From positions 1-64,000 of the forward strand of contig JAWXCE010000066.1 in NCBI GenBank assembly GCA_034440495.1: 64,000 nt of DNA, given 5' to 3'. The DNA is from JAWXCE01 sp034440495 (lineage in GTDB: Bacteria > Pseudomonadota > Alphaproteobacteria > Rhizobiales > Rhodomicrobiaceae). Made by a program: the position numbers and the translations under genes. Positions 60,617-64,000 of this stretch are shown here, in pieces. The notes below the pieces were generated by a model, which saw only the letters and a list, made by a program, of their open reading frames with translations, was not told the origin of the DNA and searched no databases. The first letter of the stretch is position 1. Every line of letters starts with the position of its first letter.

Positions 60617-61249
60617 ATGGCCCAGACGCCCGCCTGCCAGATCTATCTTTGCGTTTCACAGCTTCCCGTTTCGAAAGCGCCCGCTCTACTTGAAGAGGCG
60701 CTATTGGCGGGACAAGCCGCATGTATGCTCTTCAAACCGAGCGCGGTTGCGACGTTAGGCGATGATCTGACGCGAGACCTCATCGCGTTGACAAAACGCC
60801 ACGGTGCAGTTGCATTGCTGGAAAACGACGCTGAACTGGCCGAGCGACTGGGCGCGGATGGCCTTCACCTTACAGACCTAACATTGCCCAATGAGACTAT
60901 TGCCGGAGCCAGAGGACGACTTGGGGACCGCGCCGTCATTGGCGCGCACGCTATTTTATCGCGCCATCAGGGCATGATCTGTGGCGAGGCGGGGGCCGAT
61001 TACATCAGTTTTGACCGCCGCGCGCCGGAGGATGACCACGAAATCGGCCCAATTTCGGATATTGTGCGCTGGTGGGCGGACATTATCGAAATTCCGTGCG
61101 TAGCTTGGCATCGCGGCGGCTATGATGAGGCTGCGGAGCTTATAGCAGCGGGCGCGGACTTCATAGCGGTCGACGCTTTGATATGGCAAAATAGCATCAG
61201 TCCGCGTGATGCGCTTGATCGTTTATTTCATTTAACGACCAAGCCTTAG
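60617..61249 (+). CDS. thiamine phosphate synthase-like protein with degenerate motifs
   Basis: About 210 residues from ATG 60617 (MAQTPACQIYLCVSQLPVSK); an upstream in-frame ATG at 60602 is possible. The layout is the ThiE TIM barrel: ERLGADGLHLTDLTLP matches the normal GADGVHLGQxD region, DRAVIGAHAILSRHQ the GxSxH region, and PCVAWHRGGYDEAAELIAAG then AGADFIAVDALIW the GGI/GAxGVAV region. Key ThiE residues are not conserved: there is no HLGQED, no GPxFxTxTK and no canonical GGI. Catalytic TMP synthase activity is therefore doubtful. In other Rhizobiales a ThiE-like gene occurs near gap, pgk and fba and is followed by a Sel1-repeat gene, as here. The role is unknown. Confidence 0.75.
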   Translation: MAQTPACQIYLCVSQLPVSKAPALLEEALLAGQAACMLFKPSAVATLGDDLTRDLIALTKRHGAVALLENDAELAERLGADGLHLTDLTLPNETIAGARGRLGDRAVIGAHAILSRHQGMICGEAGADYISFDRRAPEDDHEIGPISDIVRWWADIIEIPCVAWHRGGYDEAAELIAAGADFIAVDALIWQNSISPRDALDRLFHLTTKP

Positions 61250-61266
61250 GTATTTGGACGGTAAGC

Positions 61267-62316
61267 ATGAAGCCGTGGTTAACCGCATTTACAGTGTCCG
61301 CGATGTTTTTCGCGCCTAATGTAGCGCATGCCGCAGACCCTAAACTTTTGCTTTCCGAACGCTGCAAAGATGCGCCCGCTAAAGCCTGGACGCCGGAAGC
61401 CACAAAAGGTAAAACGCCACCTGCCGTGGTTGCGGTAAAACCTGCGGAAGACAGCGCATACGCCGCATTTGACGAAGGCTGTTACTTCAAAGCCCTAAGT
61501 CTCGCGCAGGCGGCGGCGGCGAAGAATGAACCGCAGGCCTACACACTCATCGGCCAGATTTACGAGCAAGGCCTCGGTGCGATTAAAGACGATGTCAAAG
61601 CGGCTGAAGCCTATGCTCAAGGCGCGGCGCTCGGCGATTTCAACGCGCAGTTCCAGATCGGCATGATGCTTTTGCAGGGGCGCGGCATCAACAAAAATCC
61701 GGACAAGGCTGTTAGCTTTCTCGAACTCGCGGCGCAGAAAAATCATGTGCTCGCAAATTACAACCTCGCGCTTGTGTTTGTTGAGGGCGTGACCCGGCCG
61801 CAGGACTTTGTCAAAGCCGCGCAATATCTGGAAAAAGCCGCGGTGCAGGAGCATCCACAGGCGCAGTTCGATTTAGGCTCGCTTTACACGGCGGGCCGCG
61901 GCGTCGATCAGGATTACGCCAAGGGCGCCTATTGGACCGGGCTTGCCGCAAAAGCGGGCCTTATCGACGCGCAGCTTGAATATGGCGTCACTCTCATTAA
62001 CGGCCGCCGTATCAGGCAAAAAGGGGCCGAGGTCGAAGTGGTGCCGAAAAACGAAGTTATAGGTTTGAAGTACCTCGAAGCCGCTGCGGAAAAAGGCAAC
62101 CCTGTCGCGCAAAACCGGGTATCCAGAGCTTACAGGTTTGGGGTTGGAACCGATTACGATCCGTTGAAATCTGCAAAATGGTACATCATCGCGCGTGGCG
62201 CGGGGGTGACCGACCCTCTCATGGAGTTGTTTTTCTCGAAACTGCCTCAGGAAACGCGCGATAGGGCTGAGAAAGCCGCTGAGGAATGGTATGATGAGCG
62301 GGCGAGCGCATATTAA
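61267..62316 (+). CDS. Sel1-repeat (TPR-like) periplasmic protein
   Basis: A 349-residue protein with a signal peptide (VSAMFFAPNVAHAA). From about residue 80 to 320 it carries Sel1-like repeats of roughly 36 residues, for example IGQIYEQGLGAIKDDVKAAE, IGMMLLQGRGINKNPDKAVS, LGSLYTAGRGVDQDYAKGAY and VSRAYRFGVGTDYDPLKSAK. Such repeats form scaffolds for protein-protein contacts in the cell envelope. It lies 17 bp after the ThiE-like gene and is likely co-transcribed with it. Partner unknown. Confidence 0.9.
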   Translation: MKPWLTAFTVSAMFFAPNVAHAADPKLLLSERCKDAPAKAWTPEATKGKTPPAVVAVKPAEDSAYAAFDEGCYFKALSLAQAAAAKNEPQAYTLIGQIYEQGLGAIKDDVKAAEAYAQGAALGDFNAQFQIGMMLLQGRGINKNPDKAVSFLELAAQKNHVLANYNLALVFVEGVTRPQDFVKAAQYLEKAAVQEHPQAQFDLGSLYTAGRGVDQDYAKGAYWTGLAAKAGLIDAQLEYGVTLINGRRIRQKGAEVEVVPKNEVIGLKYLEAAAEKGNPVAQNRVSRAYRFGVGTDYDPLKSAKWYIIARGAGVTDPLMELFFSKLPQETRDRAEKAAEEWYDERASAY

Positions 62317-62504
62317 GCGCTGCGGGGCGCGACCATAGCCAGCCTCTATGATAACCCTGCTTGCATGCTCGTTTATTTCAACAGACTATTGACTGACTTG
62401 CGAAGGCCTCACTTTCGGAGTAGCAAACCCCATGATTAAGTTTTCCTTCATTGGGCGTTTAGCTAAAGTTAATTCAACTTTTATCGTTTAAAAAGGAGTT
62501 GTCT

Positions 62505-63482
62505 ATGGCGCGCAGCAAGATTGCCCTCATTGGCGGGGGCATGATCGGAGGCACTCTCGCTCATCTAATCGGCCAGAAAGAACTTGGCGACGTGGTGGTT
62601 TTCGACGTGCTGGACGGCACGCCGCAGGGCAAATCGCTTGATATTGCCCAATCCTCGCCCGCCGACGGCTTCAATTGCAATTTTCGTGGGACAAACGATT
62701 ACGCGGATATTAAAGGCGCCGACGTCGTGATCGTCACCGCTGGCGTGCCGCGCAAACCCGGCATGAGCCGCGATGATCTGCTGGAAATCAACCTGAAGGT
62801 TATGGAGCAGGTTGGCTCCGGCATCAAAAAATACGCGCCCGACGCCTTTGTTATCTGCATCACCAACCCGCTGGACGCGATGGTTTGGGCGCTGCACCGC
62901 GTCTCCGGCCTGCCGCGCCAGAAGGTGGTGGGCATGGCGGGCGTTCTTGATTCGTCGCGCTTCCGCTATTTCCTCGCGCAAGAATTCGACGTGTCGGTGG
63001 AGGACGTGACAGCGTTCGTGCTCGGTGGTCATGGCGACACCATGGTGCCGCTGACGCGCTATACGACTGTTGCGGGCATCCCATTGCCAGACCTCATCAA
63101 AATGCGCTGGATTACTCATGATCGTCTAACCGAGATCGTGCAGCGTACGCGCGACGGCGGCGCTGAGATCGTCGGCCTCCTGAAAACGGGCTCGGCCTAT
63201 TACGCTCCTGCCGCGTCCGCCATTGTCATGGCCGAGTCTTACCTGAAAGACCAAAAGCGCGTGCTGCCTTGCGCCGCCTATCTTAACGGCGAATACGGCG
63301 TTAAAGGCATTTATGTCGGTGTGCCATGCGTTATCAGCGCAAAGGGTGTGGAGCGTGTGATCGAAATCGAGTTGAACACGCATGAACGGCTTGACTTCCG
63401 CCGCTCGGTAGAGGCAGTGCAGAACCTTGTCGAGACCTGCATGCGCATCGCGCCAGGCTTGCAACATATGACCGGCGCTTGA
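62505..63482 (+). CDS. mdh: malate dehydrogenase
   Basis: 325 residues from ATG 62505 (MARSKIALIGGGMIGGTLAH); the AAGGAG site is at 62492-62497. It is the lactate-dehydrogenase-like MDH of alphaproteobacteria, with NAD-binding GGGMIGG, VVIVTAGVPRKPGMSRDD, ITNPLDAMVWALHRVSGLPR and the catalytic GGHGDTMVPLTRYTTVAGIP. It interconverts malate and oxaloacetate in the TCA cycle. sucC follows after 13 bp, the usual mdh-sucCD order in alphaproteobacteria. Confidence 0.98.
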   Translation: MARSKIALIGGGMIGGTLAHLIGQKELGDVVVFDVLDGTPQGKSLDIAQSSPADGFNCNFRGTNDYADIKGADVVIVTAGVPRKPGMSRDDLLEINLKVMEQVGSGIKKYAPDAFVICITNPLDAMVWALHRVSGLPRQKVVGMAGVLDSSRFRYFLAQEFDVSVEDVTAFVLGGHGDTMVPLTRYTTVAGIPLPDLIKMRWITHDRLTEIVQRTRDGGAEIVGLLKTGSAYYAPAASAIVMAESYLKDQKRVLPCAAYLNGEYGVKGIYVGVPCVISAKGVERVIEIELNTHERLDFRRSVEAVQNLVETCMRIAPGLQHMTGA

Positions 63483-63495
63483 GGGAGATTTCGCG

Positions 63496-64000
63496 ATGAA
63501 CATTCACGAATACCAGGCTAAAGCGCTGTTGCGCAATTACGGCGTGCCGGTCTCCAAGGGCGGCGTCGCGTTCACGCCGGAGGAAGCAGTCGCGGCGGCG
63601 AAAACGCTGAACGGGCCGTTGTACGTCGTGAAGGCGCAAATTCATGCGGGCGGACGTGGCAAGGGTAAATTCAAAGAGCCGGAAGCTGGCGAAAAAGGCG
63701 GCGTGCGTCTGGCCCGCTCCATCGATGAGGTGCGCGAGGCGGCGGATCAGATGCTGTCCAAAACCCTTGTCACGATTCAAACCGGACCCGAGGGCAAAGT
63801 GGTCAACCGGCTTTATGTTGAGGATGGCTCGGACATTGAGCGCGAGCTTTATCTTTCCTACGTCATCGACCGCGCGACATCGCGTGTATCCATTATCGCC
63901 TCGACAGAGGGCGGGGTAGACATTGAAGAAGTGGCTCATTCGCACCCGGAAAAAATCGTTACGCTCGATGTTGATCCAGCCACCGGCTACTCCCCACACC
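63496..64000 (+). CDS. sucC: succinate-CoA ligase beta subunit, 5' part
   Basis: The first 168 residues are visible before the window ends. ATG 63496 has a GAGGGAG site. The sequence MNIHEYQAKALLRNYGVPVS followed by VKAQIHAGGRGKGKFKE is the ATP-grasp start of SucC, and TPEEAVAAAKTL and LYVEDGSDIERELYLSYVID follow. It forms the nucleotide-binding subunit of the TCA-cycle enzyme that makes ATP or GTP from succinyl-CoA. sucD should follow outside the window. Confidence 0.98.
   Translation, partial: MNIHEYQAKALLRNYGVPVSKGGVAFTPEEAVAAAKTLNGPLYVVKAQIHAGGRGKGKFKEPEAGEKGGVRLARSIDEVREAADQMLSKTLVTIQTGPEGKVVNRLYVEDGSDIERELYLSYVIDRATSRVSIIASTEGGVDIEEVAHSHPEKIVTLDVDPATGYSPH

Noticed and set aside
1..64000. 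CRISPR arrays, phage genes, intact IS elements, toxin-antitoxin or defence islands, biosynthetic clusters
   Set aside because: No regular repeat-spacer pattern, transposase, integrase, capsid, restriction, or synthase genes were seen among the recognised ORFs; the window is mostly core genome.

Overview
The window looks like chromosomal DNA of an alphaproteobacterium, probably of the Hyphomicrobiales (Rhizobiales) type. The evidence is: a tRNA-His without an encoded G-1 and with a G1-U72/A73 acceptor end; an alpha-type histidyl-tRNA synthetase beside hisZ and hisG; the block ptsP-prfA-prmC-DUF4167-clpB; zapA next to a small coiled-coil gene; an mdh-sucC junction; paired phasins; and candidate CtrA and EcfG sites. 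GC content is moderately high, with AT-rich patches. The species cannot be named from the sequence.

Layout. 1-3.7 kb: the end of a pirin gene, a decayed alginate-export-like gene, tRNA-His, two phasins and an orphan histidine kinase. 3.8-11.8 kb: a complete kdp potassium-uptake operon (small ORF, kdpF, A, B, C, D, E). 11.8-21.9 kb: a 90-bp palindromic element, an AcuI-like reductase, a TonB-dependent receptor behind a cobalamin riboswitch, a small secreted protein, an FAH-family enzyme, thiD, a LuxR-type regulator and tex. 22-36.9 kb: small membrane proteins, clpB, a MOSC protein, DUF4167, prmC, prfA, ptsP, lysC, a small secreted protein, a DUF447 protein, yggT, purK, purE and a DUF465 protein. 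37-45.3 kb: a second DUF465 protein, hisS-hisZ-hisG, prpE and a D,D-carboxypeptidase. 45.3-57.3 kb: a giant AsmA/YhdP-like protein, a peroxiredoxin, an EEP-family protein, a MaoC hydratase, ribF, opgG/D, an unknown gene with dps behind an EcfG-like promoter, a DUF1289 protein, a YmdB-like phosphodiesterase, 5-formyl-THF cyclo-ligase and 6S RNA. 57.4-64 kb: a frameshifted catalase-family gene, zapA, a coiled-coil gene, gap, a degenerate ThiE-like gene, a Sel1-repeat protein, mdh and the start of sucC.

Functional themes. Potassium homeostasis (kdp) and the nitrogen-PTS enzyme PtsP are both here; the two are linked in other proteobacteria through EIIA-Ntr and KdpD. Phasins, a PhaJ-like hydratase, PrpE and an AcuI-like reductase fit a polyhydroxyalkanoate and short-chain acyl-CoA economy. 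Translation is represented by tRNA-His, HisRS, RF1 and the RF1 methyltransferase. Stress functions are ClpB, Dps, a one-cysteine peroxiredoxin and the broken catalase.

I found no phage, CRISPR array, intact IS element, defence island or biosynthetic cluster. Most of the window is core genome. The items most worth following are an AT-rich mosaic block inside hisS, the degenerate ThiE-like protein, the EcfG-type promoter ahead of the unknown gene plus dps, a CtrA-type site between zapA and gap, and several small membrane proteins.
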